Source of the DNA: Thioclava sediminum
GTDB lineage: Bacteria > Pseudomonadota > Alphaproteobacteria > Rhodobacterales > Rhodobacteraceae
Length of the DNA: 64,000 nt
Assembly (NCBI RefSeq): GCF_002020355.1
Contig: NZ_MPZV01000004.1
Location: 186,001 to 250,000, forward strand
Direction of reading: 5' to 3'
Below the pieces are notes generated by a model. The model saw only the letters and a program-made list of their open reading frames with translations. It did no database searches and was not told the DNA's origin. A program made the position numbers and the translations under genes. Below, piece after piece: positions 33,301 through 41,944 of this stretch (within the stretch, counting starts at the first letter, position 1; the number at the start of each line of letters is the position of its first letter).

Positions 33301-35001
33301 TTATTTCACCAGATATGGGCGACCGCGGCGGGTGGCGGCATCGCGCTGCCCGCTTTGCTCGAGCGGGAAATCCCCCATCACGAGTGGCTGCATCCCCTGG
33401 TTCTTGAGATTTTGCAGGAATTGGTTGAACCCCGACAGATCGACCATCTGCGGCGCTTCGGTCAGACGACGGGTGGCGCGGGGGCTGATCTCGTCGATGA
33501 TGGTCTGCAGGGGCTCCATCGGGTTCTCGATGAAATCCGCGACGGTCCAGATCCGCACGCGCGCCTTCACATACATCGAGCGCAGAATATCCAGATGCTC
33601 CAGCTCGCGTTTCTGCAGCATCGCGGCCTCGCGCCGGATCGTCGCGAAATTCTCGTTCTTGCGCGACAGCGGCAGCGCCCAGGCCCCGGTGATGACCGAG
33701 ATTTGGGCATTCGGATCGGTCGCGGTGAACCAGTTATTCGCCTGATTGTCGCGCGGCGAGAACATGTAGCACTGACGTTCGCCACGCGAGTTCCAGATCA
33801 GGTTTGTGAGAAAAGCACGCGGGTTGTAGTCGCGCAGCGCCGCGTCGTCGGTCAGGCAGCCGTTGAACATCCGCTCATTGCCCGCGAATTCGGCGCGCTC
33901 GGGGGCGTAGAGATGCCCATGCACCCGCGCGCCCACGTATTTCGCGAGCCAGCCGTCGAAATTCTCGAAGAGATCCGAGAAGCCGTGGAAGATCGAATAG
34001 GGCGCCGAGGTCTTGCCGTTCTCGTGGTCTTTCCTGGGAAAACGGCTTTGCATGTAGAGGCCGGGCCGCCCGCGCGTGCGCCGCTCGATCGACTTGGAAA
34101 ACAGCCGGTCGATCTTGGCGGGGTTCGGTTCCGCCATGACGGACCGCCCGGGGCTCTTGTCGAGGAAGGTCCGATAGAGCTTGTCCGCCTTGGGCCAGAT
34201 CTTCCGCGCCACGAAACAGTCCGACCGCCGCAGAAGCTGCAGGTGATCGTCGTAGAAGATATGCGGCTTGCCCTGAAAATCGAACTTCGTCAGCGTCAGA
34301 GACCGGCTCTCGATCGAGGTGGAATAGAGCCTTGCGAGGGTCTGGAAATAGCTCTCATCCGGAATCCAGACGCGCTTGAAATAGCGGTCGTAAAGCGCGC
34401 GATCCGGGTCTTCCAGAATGGCCGACAGGGTCTGGCGCGTCAGACACCACCATTGGCTGCCCAGATGCGGCACCAGCCCGTCGGGGATGCGCCGTTTGAA
34501 GCCGACGCGGCGCTGAAACTCGACATAGCGGTCGAACATGCGCCGCTGCTTCTTCCACGAAAACGGGAAGCGTAACGTGAAGCGTTCGATGTCGATCCCG
34601 CCCACGGTCCAGCCGACTTCCGTGGTGGTCACGCTCTCGATGAAATCGGTATAGGGACGCGCGTCGAGATAGTCGGTCAGCTCGTGCAGCGGGCGCAGCG
34701 GCAGGCAGGAGCCCGACGCCAGATAGACGTGGCGCACGTCGTCATGCAGTGCCAGCATCTGCTCGGCCGCAGCTTGGCTCGCCGCCACCAGCGACCACGT
34801 GCCCCAGTCGCATTTGTAGCGCCGCGAGAAGGAGACATTCTCCAGATCGGAGAGCATCTTCTTGAAGCCGTTATAGTCATGCGCGGTCACGCGAGCATCG
34901 ACATGGATCACCACGGGCGATCCGCCCTCCGACCAGAACCGCGCGACCTGCGCGGCCCGGTCGAGCGCGGTGTGGCACATCATGATGAATCCGACTGTCA
35001 C
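33301..35001 (-). CDS. Core-2/I-branching beta-1,6-N-acetylglucosaminyltransferase-like protein
   Basis: GT14-type glycosyltransferase (566 aa). The N-terminal domain (about residues 1-260) shows MTVGFIMMCHTALDRAAQVA, VIHVDARV, HVYLASGSCLPLRPLHEL and GSQWWCLTRQTL followed by WIPDESYFQTL, all typical of the branching-enzyme fold. The C-terminal 300 residues (GFSDLFENFDGWLAK; FLTNLIWNSRGERQCYMFSPRDNQ) have no function I can name. The GT14 family is best known from animals but has bacterial members. Cytoplasmic, no transmembrane segment. It lies in a run of three glycosyltransferase genes ending in a sulfotransferase. Confidence 0.82.
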   Translation of the reverse strand: MTVGFIMMCHTALDRAAQVARFWSEGGSPVVIHVDARVTAHDYNGFKKMLSDLENVSFSRRYKCDWGTWSLVAASQAAAEQMLALHDDVRHVYLASGSCLPLRPLHELTDYLDARPYTDFIESVTTTEVGWTVGGIDIERFTLRFPFSWKKQRRMFDRYVEFQRRVGFKRRIPDGLVPHLGSQWWCLTRQTLSAILEDPDRALYDRYFKRVWIPDESYFQTLARLYSTSIESRSLTLTKFDFQGKPHIFYDDHLQLLRRSDCFVARKIWPKADKLYRTFLDKSPGRSVMAEPNPAKIDRLFSKSIERRTRGRPGLYMQSRFPRKDHENGKTSAPYSIFHGFSDLFENFDGWLAKYVGARVHGHLYAPERAEFAGNERMFNGCLTDDAALRDYNPRAFLTNLIWNSRGERQCYMFSPRDNQANNWFTATDPNAQISVITGAWALPLSRKNENFATIRREAAMLQKRELEHLDILRSMYVKARVRIWTVADFIENPMEPLQTIIDEISPRATRRLTEAPQMVDLSGFNQFLQNLKNQGMQPLVMGDFPLEQSGQRDAATRRGRPYLVK

Positions 35002-35014
35002 GCGCGTTGTTTCC

Positions 35015-36025
35015 TCACGCCCAATTGCCTTTCGACATCAGCCCGAGGATCTCGAGCTGGCGCCAGTTGATATATTTCTCAGACCATTTGCACCACAAAT
35101 CGGGCTCTTTTGAGATCGTGCGGGCATAGGCGTGATATTCGCGCGAGCCCGCGTAATGCTGTTTGCGCTCCAGCTCTTCATCGACCTTGTCAGCGAGGGG
35201 CGAGAGGAACTTCGCATGCAGCAGGCAGCCCGAGACCATCTCGCCGCCGATCGTGTCGTAGACCTGATTCAGGCCACGCGGCAGCAACGCATGGGTCGAC
35301 GAGATATAGACGTTACCGCGCTCCCATTTGACGAGCGGAATCTTGTTGAGCGAGGGGGCTTTCTTGGGCGCGTCGGGAAAGAAGATGCGCGCCCGGGGCC
35401 CGCCTTGAATCCACAGATTGTTGGTCTCGGGATTGGGCGAGATCATGTAATTGCCCGCATCGAACCAGCAGGCCAGATCGAACGGGTTCTGCCCCTCGCG
35501 ATAGGGCTGCGCGTCGATCGGCCCTTTCGGATACATATCCAGCAGCATCGCCGGGAAAGACCGGATGCCATAAGTGTCGAGCCAGTCGGTCAGCGCCTGA
35601 ATGGGCCGGGTATCGCAGAACGGGTAGACGAAGAATTCATCCGGATCGAGCGTCAGCGTCCAATGCCCGGTGCCGTATTTGCGCAGCAGCCAGTTCATCC
35701 AGTCGATGCCGAAATTCGACGCCTTGTAGGAGGCCTCCGTGCGCCAGACCGAGCAGTCCACCTGCTGGGCGAGATATTCGGCGCTGCCATCGTCGCTGCT
35801 ATTGTCGACGAACAGGAAGTGCCCGACGCCCATCTCGCGGTAGTAGCGCAGGAAATAGGGCAGGCGGATGCGTTCGTTGCGGGCGGTGACGAAGACGAGG
35901 ATATCCTCGGGGCGGATGTCGCCGGTGCGATCGGAATAGAGAGAGAGTTCGCGGCTTTTGCGGAAAGCCCGAATCTGCCGAATTCTGCGTTTACGGCGCA
36001 GCCTGGCGATCTCTCTCAGTCCCAA
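35015..36025 (-). CDS. Glycosyltransferase family 2-like protein (paralogue A)
   Basis: Predicted glycosyltransferase (336 aa). A basic N-terminus precedes ILVFVTARNERIRLPYFLRY, FLFVDNSSDDGSAEYL and the acidic LTLDPDEFFVYP, which resembles a DXD-type metal/nucleotide-sugar site. It is clearly homologous to the next upstream protein (36238-37260). The start codon is TTG with GAGAGGGA upstream; a 212-base gap before it may hold a promoter (no clear one seen). It probably acts on a lipid-linked or surface glycan; donor and acceptor are unknown. Confidence 0.8.
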   Translation of the reverse strand: MGLREIARLRRKRRIRQIRAFRKSRELSLYSDRTGDIRPEDILVFVTARNERIRLPYFLRYYREMGVGHFLFVDNSSDDGSAEYLAQQVDCSVWRTEASYKASNFGIDWMNWLLRKYGTGHWTLTLDPDEFFVYPFCDTRPIQALTDWLDTYGIRSFPAMLLDMYPKGPIDAQPYREGQNPFDLACWFDAGNYMISPNPETNNLWIQGGPRARIFFPDAPKKAPSLNKIPLVKWERGNVYISSTHALLPRGLNQVYDTIGGEMVSGCLLHAKFLSPLADKVDEELERKQHYAGSREYHAYARTISKEPDLWCKWSEKYINWRQLEILGLMSKGNWA

Positions 36026-36237
36026 TATCCGTCCCTCTCCGACGTCGCGGTCATTTCGTGCCGCACTGGTCCCTTGCTACTCGCAGCGTAGTTCTCAAAT
36101 CGTTAAAGGTCGCCCTGTTCAAATCGGCAAGTTTTCAACGGCTTATCAATATCTTCCGATACTTACCCGGTTTGCGCGCGGCTGAGAAGGCCACGCCTAA
36201 CGCTTGCGTCAGCAATGTTGCCTCCAAGTCAACACGT

Positions 36238-37260
36238 TCACATCCAGCCGCCGCGCGACATCAACCCCTGCGCCTCCAGTTGTCGCCAGTCGCCGAGCCG
36301 CGTCGAATGCGGCGTCCAAAGCTCCGGATCGGCGGCCAGCGCGTCGTAATATTGGTCGAATTCCGCGGGCTGGCCGAAATGCTCGCCACGCGATTTCTCC
36401 TCCTTCGACTTGTCCACGATCTCGTCGAGAAACTTCGTGTGCAGCAGCAGCCCCGAAATCGCCTCGCCGCCCTCCGTGTCGTAGGTCTGGTTCAGATGTC
36501 GCGGCAGCAGCGCATGGGTCGAGTTCAGATAGGCCCATCGCCGGTGCCAGCGCACCAGCGGGATCTTCGAGAGCGTCGGTGATTGGCGGGGACTGTCGGG
36601 GAAAAACGCCCGCGCCCGTGGCCCGCCTTGGATCCACAGCGCATCGGTCTGCGCCTGCTGGGTGATCATGTAATTCCCGGCGTCGAACCAGCTCAGGATC
36701 TTGCGCGGATCCTGCCCCGCCTCGTAGCGCTGCGCGCCGAGCGGCCCTTTCGGGTAGAGGTCGAGCATCATGGCCGGGAAACTGCATTGCTCCGATCGGT
36801 CGAGCCAGTCGGTCAGCGCGGGAAGGGGGCGGCTGTCGTGATAGGGATAGATCAGCAACTCATCCGCATCGACGGTCAGGCACCAGTGATCGTGCCCGTA
36901 GCGCAGCATCAGCCACGTCACCCAATCGAGCCCGAAGCGCGAGGCCCGGTAGCTGCCCGTCGTCTGCCAAAGTGACACGTCGCGCGCCTCGGCCAGCAGC
37001 GCGGCGGTGTCATCCGTGCTGCCATTGTCGACGATCAGGAAGTGATCCACGCCGAGCTTGCGGTAATGCTTGAGGAAAAACGGCAGTCGCCGCGCCTCGT
37101 TGCGCATCACCGCGAAGGCGAGGATCGCGCCGGGCTTTATCTTGCCGGTGCGGTTGGTGACGGGGTCGAGCTGGTGCCGTTTGCGCAGGGCGCGCCACAG
37201 GAAATGCTTGCGCTTTAGGCGCAGCCTGTAGCTCTCCCAAAGCTCATGGCGCGATGGCAT
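36238..37260 (-). CDS. Glycosyltransferase family 2-like protein (paralogue B)
   Basis: Predicted glycosyltransferase (340 aa) paralogous to the 35015-36025 product over the whole length. Matching blocks are ILAFAVMRNEARRLPFFLKH, FLIVDNGSTDDTAALL, LTVDADELLIYP, LDLYPKGPLGAQRY and NLIQGG-like LWIQGGPRARAFFPDS. AGGAGA precedes the ATG. It is the first gene of the glycosyltransferase-sulfotransferase run on this strand and lies just downstream of galE. Confidence 0.8.
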   Translation of the reverse strand: MPSRHELWESYRLRLKRKHFLWRALRKRHQLDPVTNRTGKIKPGAILAFAVMRNEARRLPFFLKHYRKLGVDHFLIVDNGSTDDTAALLAEARDVSLWQTTGSYRASRFGLDWVTWLMLRYGHDHWCLTVDADELLIYPYHDSRPLPALTDWLDRSEQCSFPAMMLDLYPKGPLGAQRYEAGQDPRKILSWFDAGNYMITQQAQTDALWIQGGPRARAFFPDSPRQSPTLSKIPLVRWHRRWAYLNSTHALLPRHLNQTYDTEGGEAISGLLLHTKFLDEIVDKSKEEKSRGEHFGQPAEFDQYYDALAADPELWTPHSTRLGDWRQLEAQGLMSRGGWM

Positions 37261-37285
37261 TCATTCTCCTGACCCTACCTCGGGG

Positions 37286-38272
37286 TCAGTATTCATACTC
37301 TGCCGCCTGATGCCAACGCCATGCATCGGAAATCATGGTGGAAAGGTCCGACCGTTTCGGCTGCCAGCCAAGCTCCTCGGTCGCCCGTTTCGAGCCCGAC
37401 ACCAGCGCGGCGGCATCGCCGGGACGACGGTCGCCTTCGACAATCGGGACGTCTTGATTGGTCACCGCGCGCGAGGCGTCGATCACTTCGCGCACCGAGA
37501 ACCCGTTGCCCGAGCCGAGGCAGAAGACCCGCGAGGGTTTACCGTCCTCGAGCCATTTCAGACCCAGAACATGGGCATCGACCAGATCGGAGACGTGGAC
37601 GTAATCGCGGATGCAAGTGCCGTCGCGCGTCGCGTAATCCGAACCGAACACGGTGAGCGCCGGGCGTTTGCCCGCGATGGCATCCAGCATCAGCGGAATG
37701 AGGTGCGTCTCGGGGATGTGCTGCTCGCCGACCTCAGCATCGGGATCGGCGCCCGCCACGTTGAAATAGCGGAAGATCACCGAGTTCAGCCCGTGGCTCG
37801 CGCCGAAATCGCGCAGCATGTCTTCGATGGCCCGTTTCGAGCCGCCATAGGCGTTGATCGGGCGCTGTTCGGTGTCCTCGTTGAGAACCACCCCGTCCTG
37901 ATCGCCATAGGTCGCGCAGGTCGAGGAGAAGACGAAGTTGCGGCAGCCTGCGTCGACGGCCGCTTCAATCAAATTCAGCGCGCAATTCACGTTGGTGCGC
38001 CAGTATTTCGACGGGTTCTGCATCGACTCGCCGACAAGGCTCAGCGCCGCGAAATGCATCACCGCGATCGGCTGATATTTCGCGAAGACCTCGTCGAGGC
38101 GGGAACGATCGGCAAGATCGCCCTCCTCGGCGGGGCCGAACTTCACCGCCTCTTTCCAGCCGGTGGAGAAATTGTCGAAGCAGACCGGGACATAGCCCGC
38201 CGCGGCCAGCGCTTTGCAGGCGTGCGAGCCGATATAGCCCGCACCACCCGTTACCAACACATGTTGCTGCAT
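37286..38272 (-). CDS. galE: UDP-glucose 4-epimerase GalE
   Basis: Short-chain dehydrogenase/epimerase (328 aa) interconverting UDP-glucose and UDP-galactose (or the GlcNAc forms). The NAD motif GGAGYIGSHACKALAAAGY is near residues 8-26. The catalytic Ser/Tyr/Lys are in FSSTCATYGDQ and NAYGGSKRAIED (YxxxK). It supplies nucleotide sugars for the adjacent glycosyltransferases and follows galU with a three-base gap. Confidence 0.95.
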   Translation of the reverse strand: MQQHVLVTGGAGYIGSHACKALAAAGYVPVCFDNFSTGWKEAVKFGPAEEGDLADRSRLDEVFAKYQPIAVMHFAALSLVGESMQNPSKYWRTNVNCALNLIEAAVDAGCRNFVFSSTCATYGDQDGVVLNEDTEQRPINAYGGSKRAIEDMLRDFGASHGLNSVIFRYFNVAGADPDAEVGEQHIPETHLIPLMLDAIAGKRPALTVFGSDYATRDGTCIRDYVHVSDLVDAHVLGLKWLEDGKPSRVFCLGSGNGFSVREVIDASRAVTNQDVPIVEGDRRPGDAAALVSGSKRATEELGWQPKRSDLSTMISDAWRWHQAAEYEY

Positions 38273-38275
38273 CGC

Positions 38276-39169
38276 TTACTCAGCCGCCTGCCGCATCGCG
38301 GAAAGATCGGAGAGATATTCGCCGAACTCATCCTTCAGATCCGGGCGCTGGAGGCCGAAAGCCACCGTCGCCTGCAGGAAGCCCGCCTTCGAGCCGCAAT
38401 CGTAGCGCTGCCCGTCGAAGCGATAGCCATAGACCGAGTTGCCGCCATGGATTTCCTGCGCGATCGCGTCGGTCAGCTGGATTTCACCGCCAGCACCCGC
38501 CTTGCGCGCATCGAGGTTCCACATGATGCGCGGGGTGAGGATGTAGCGACCGATCACCGCAAGGTTCGAGGGGGCATCCTCGGGCTTGGGCTTTTCGACC
38601 ATGCCGTTGACCTGCAGGCGCGGGCCGTCGCCCGGGGCGACATCCAGAACCCCGTAGGACGCGGTCTTGTCGGCGGGCACTTCCATCGCCGCGACATAGT
38701 TCCCGCCGGTCTCGTTATAGGCTTCCATCATCTGCTGCAGACAGGGCTTGTCGGCGGCAATGACGTCGTCGGTCAGGATCACGGCGAAGGCTTCGTCATG
38801 CACGAGACGACGCGCGCACCAGACCGCGTGGCCCAGACCCAGCGGCTGGTTCTGGCGGACATAGGCGATCGCGCCGCTGTCCATATTGGTCTGCTGCAGC
38901 TCGTCGAGGATTTCGGTCTTGCCCTTCTGCGCCAATGCGCTTTCCAGTTCGGGGGCGTTGTCGAAATAATCCTCGAGCGCCGATTTGCCGCGCGAGGTGA
39001 CGAAGATGAATTCCTCGATACCGGCCGCACGCGCCTCGTCGATGGCGTATTGGATAAGCGGGCGGTCCACCAACGTGAGGATCTCTTTCGGGATCGACTT
39101 CGTCGCGGGGAGGAAGCGGGTTCCGAGGCCGGCCACTGGGAAGATCGCCTTCGTCACCTTGCTTTTCAT
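38276..39169 (-). CDS. galU: UTP-glucose-1-phosphate uridylyltransferase GalU
   Basis: Nucleotidyltransferase (297 aa) making UDP-glucose. It has AIFPVAGLGTRFLPATKSIPKE (G-x-G-T-R-F-LP near residues 9-24), DRPLIQYAIDEA, FAVILTDDV and YGVLDV. It forms an operon with galE. Length and motifs are normal. Confidence 0.95.
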   Translation of the reverse strand: MKSKVTKAIFPVAGLGTRFLPATKSIPKEILTLVDRPLIQYAIDEARAAGIEEFIFVTSRGKSALEDYFDNAPELESALAQKGKTEILDELQQTNMDSGAIAYVRQNQPLGLGHAVWCARRLVHDEAFAVILTDDVIAADKPCLQQMMEAYNETGGNYVAAMEVPADKTASYGVLDVAPGDGPRLQVNGMVEKPKPEDAPSNLAVIGRYILTPRIMWNLDARKAGAGGEIQLTDAIAQEIHGGNSVYGYRFDGQRYDCGSKAGFLQATVAFGLQRPDLKDEFGEYLSDLSAMRQAAE

Positions 39170-39320
39170 TCGTCACCTATAGGGTTGCTACGATTAAATC
39201 GTCAGAAGTTGGTTTATTGTGTCCCCAAAGCCGTGATCCAACAAGGGACCGGTTCTGGCGTTGAGCACTCCCGAAGGAAGAAATGCTGCAAATGCGAAAA
39301 TTGTTTCCTGCAATGCCGTG

Positions 39321-39341
39321 AAAAACCGCATTTTTAATGCG
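39321..39341 (-). terminator. Rho-independent terminator after kdsB
   Basis: On the minus strand, the stem CGCATT/AATGCG with an AAA loop is followed by GGTTTTT, 23 bases after the kdsB stop. It separates cysQ-kdsB from galU-galE. Confidence 0.7.
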
Positions 39342-39363
39342 ATAGGCGAGAAATTGCGTGCGT

Positions 39364-40164
39364 TCAGGGAAGCTGCATCTGCAGCATCATGGATTCGATC
39401 CGGGCCACATCGGACGGATTGTTGAGTTCCCAGAACTGCCGTCCGCGCGACTCGACCTCTGTGCAGAGCACCGCGCGACCGTTCTCCAGAAAGCGCAGCT
39501 GCTCCAGACCTTCGAGCGTCTCCAAGGGCCCGATCGGCCAGCTCGCATAGGCAGCCAGCGTGTCCGGCCGGTAGGCATAGACGCCCACATGGTGGAACAC
39601 CGGCGTGGGGGCTTCGTCCGCGTAAGTCTCGGAGGTGAAGGGAATAACCTCTTTCGAGAAATAGAGCCCGCGATTGCCGGCGCCGAATACTGCCGTGGTG
39701 CCGCCTACGCGCCCGTTCTGGCGATCTTCCAGCAGGCTGTTGAGCATCGCGCCTTCGCAGCGCAGCACCGGAGTCGCAAGCTCGGCCCAGTCATTCGCGC
39801 GCAGCCCGGCGACGAGGTCTTCGATGAACCAGGCGGGAGTCAGCGGCGCGTCGCCCTGCAGGTTCACGACGATGTCGAAATCACCGCCAAGGGTCGCGGC
39901 CGCTTCGGCGCAGCGCTCGGTCCCGTTGCGGCAGCTCTCGGAGGTCATCACCACCTCGGCGCCGAAGGCTTCGCAGGCCTCGCGGATACGGGAGTCATCG
40001 GTCGCTACCACGACCCGGTCGACGCCGCCGACTTGCGTCGCCGCCTCCCAGCTGCGCTGGATCAGGGTCTTTTTCTCGCCCGTGGCGCCGGTCAGTTCGA
40101 CCAGAGGCTTGCCGGGATAGCGGCTCGACGCGTAGCGCGCCGGGATGACGATCAGGACCGACAT
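39364..40164 (-). CDS. kdsB: 3-deoxy-manno-octulosonate cytidylyltransferase KdsB
   Basis: CMP-Kdo synthetase (266 aa). Motifs are IPARYASSRYPGKPL near the N-terminus, VVVATDDSRI, TSESCRNGTERCAEA and VVNLQGDAPL. It activates Kdo for lipid A core or for capsule anchoring. It has an insertion-rich middle compared with E. coli KdsB. The start shares one base with the cysQ stop. Confidence 0.93.
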   Translation of the reverse strand: MSVLIVIPARYASSRYPGKPLVELTGATGEKKTLIQRSWEAATQVGGVDRVVVATDDSRIREACEAFGAEVVMTSESCRNGTERCAEAAATLGGDFDIVVNLQGDAPLTPAWFIEDLVAGLRANDWAELATPVLRCEGAMLNSLLEDRQNGRVGGTTAVFGAGNRGLYFSKEVIPFTSETYADEAPTPVFHHVGVYAYRPDTLAAYASWPIGPLETLEGLEQLRFLENGRAVLCTEVESRGRQFWELNNPSDVARIESMMLQMQLP

Positions 40165-40958
40165 TACTTCACCAAGAGAACGCCGGGGGCATAGGCGATG
40201 AAGAACGGGTTCTCGAAGCCCGGCTTGCCATAGGTGAAGGGCGCGTGATCGTCGAAGCGGATCATCTCGCCGCCCGCCCCGCGCAGAACCGCGTCACCGG
40301 CTGCCGTGTCCCATTCCATCGTGCGCCCGAGGCGCGGATAGAGATCGGCCTCGCCGGTCGCGACAAGGCAGAATTTCAGCGACGACCCGGCCGAGGCCAT
40401 GTCCTTCACTGCGTATTTGCCAATGTAATCGTCGGTCGCCTGATCGCGGTGCGATTTCGACGCGACGACCATCAGACCGCGATTGTCGGGCATCGAGACG
40501 GTGATCGGATGCTGCTTGCCGGGGCGTTCCTTGTCGAAGGGGCCGTCCTCTTCGACCGCACGGCCCTCGGCCAGCGTGTAGAACAGACGTCCCTTGGCGG
40601 GGGCGTAGACCACGCCGCGCACGGGCTTGCCGTTCTCGACATAGGCGATGTTCACAGTGAAATCGCCGCGGCGCTTGACGAATTCCTTCGTGCCATCGAG
40701 CGGATCGACGATCAGGAAGGTCGACACGTCCTGCGAATGGCTCGCGGCCTGCTCTTCGGTGACGAGCGGCATATCGGGAAACTCGGCGCGCAGCCCTGCG
40801 GAAATCAACGCGTCGGCGGCCTCGTCGGCCTCGGTCACCGGCGAGTTATCCGACTTCGACTTCACCTCGAAATCGGGCGAGTCGTAGATCTCCATGATCT
40901 TGTCGCCTGCTTCGAGCGCCAGCCGCCGCATCACTCGCATCAGATGTTCGAAATCCAT
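40164..40958 (-). CDS. cysQ: 3'(2'),5'-bisphosphate nucleotidase CysQ
   Basis: Inositol-monophosphatase-fold phosphatase (264 aa) that removes the 3' phosphate of PAP, the by-product of sulfotransferases and of PAPS reduction. Metal-site motifs are VTEEQA and VDPLDGTKEFVKR, and the C-terminal EWDTAAGDAVLRGAGG. ATG 40958 has GGGAGAGG upstream; an in-frame ATG at 40991 lacks support. It is co-transcribed with kdsB. The nearby sulfotransferase gives it a possible local partner, although cysQ is also a housekeeping gene. Confidence 0.93.
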   Translation of the reverse strand: MDFEHLMRVMRRLALEAGDKIMEIYDSPDFEVKSKSDNSPVTEADEAADALISAGLRAEFPDMPLVTEEQAASHSQDVSTFLIVDPLDGTKEFVKRRGDFTVNIAYVENGKPVRGVVYAPAKGRLFYTLAEGRAVEEDGPFDKERPGKQHPITVSMPDNRGLMVVASKSHRDQATDDYIGKYAVKDMASAGSSLKFCLVATGEADLYPRLGRTMEWDTAAGDAVLRGAGGEMIRFDDHAPFTYGKPGFENPFFIAYAPGVLLVK

Positions 40959-41089
40959 CGTCACGCCTCTCCCGGCCTTGTTAAGGCCCAATTGCTATGC
41001 TCCAACTCCCCCCTTATGATGCGGCGATAAGGGTTGAGCAAGCAATCCGACCTAGCTTGGGCCGCAACGACGCCCGAATCGGCAGGGAC

Positions 41090-41911
41090 ATGTTCAGACC
41101 AGAGACGAAATCGACCAAGCTCGGCACGACCTTCAGCCTGCTGGAGCTGATCTATCACGCCACCGTGCGCAATCTGCGCAAGAACCACGGGAATGCGTTG
41201 ATCGGCCTGCTGCTGAACATGTTTCAGACGATGCTGCTGGTCATCTCTTTCTACATCATGTTCAGCGTGCTCGGGATGCGGTCAAGCTCGGTGCGGGGCG
41301 ATTTCCTGCTCTACATCATGACGGGCATCTTCCTTTACATGACCCACACCAAGACCCTCGGCGCGGTCTTCGGGTCGGAAGGGCCCACATCGGCGATGAT
41401 GAAACACGCGCCGATGACCACGGCGATATCGATCGCGTCGGCGGCGCTCAGCGCGCTCTATATTCAGGTGCTGTCGATGGTGACGGTGCTCTACATCTAC
41501 CACGCGGCCTTCAAACCGATTGAGATCTACGACTGGGTCGGCGCGTTCGCGATGGTGCTGCTGGCTTGGTTCACGGGGCTCGCGGTCGGGGTCGTGCTGC
41601 TTGCGGCGAAGCCCTGGGCGCCCGAAGTGGTGAGCGTAATCCAGCAGGTCTATACCCGCGCCAACATGATCGCGTCGGGCAAGATGTTCCTCGCCAACAA
41701 TCTGCCGCACAAGATGCTGATCCTGTTCAACTGGAACCCGCTGTTTCACACGATCGATCAGGCGCGGGGCTACACCTTCATCAACTACAATCCGCATTTC
41801 TCGAACTGGGAATATCCGCTCTATGTCGGGCTCGCGATCCTGATGATCGGCCTTCTGGGCGAGTTTTATACGCGCCAATACGCGTCGCTCAGCTGGGGTG
41901 CGCGGCGCTAA
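41090..41911 (+). CDS. ABC-2 type polysaccharide export permease (KpsM/Wzm-like)
   Basis: Membrane permease (273 aa) of the ABC-2 family with about six hydrophobic segments. LLELIYHATVRNLRKNHGNALIGLLL opens the protein (first 20: LLELIYHATVRNLRKNHGNA), and LFNWNPLFHTIDQARGYTF is the characteristic ABC-2 loop. Such proteins export capsular or O-antigen polysaccharides with a KpsT/Wzt ATPase. No ATPase gene is adjacent, so its partner must be elsewhere. It is divergent from cysQ and alone on its strand. GGCAGGGA precedes ATG 41090. Confidence 0.86.
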   Translation: MFRPETKSTKLGTTFSLLELIYHATVRNLRKNHGNALIGLLLNMFQTMLLVISFYIMFSVLGMRSSSVRGDFLLYIMTGIFLYMTHTKTLGAVFGSEGPTSAMMKHAPMTTAISIASAALSALYIQVLSMVTVLYIYHAAFKPIEIYDWVGAFAMVLLAWFTGLAVGVVLLAAKPWAPEVVSVIQQVYTRANMIASGKMFLANNLPHKMLILFNWNPLFHTIDQARGYTFINYNPHFSNWEYPLYVGLAILMIGLLGEFYTRQYASLSWGARR

Positions 41912-41944
41912 AAGGCAGGCAGTGCTTGCGCCGCCGCCTTGCGA

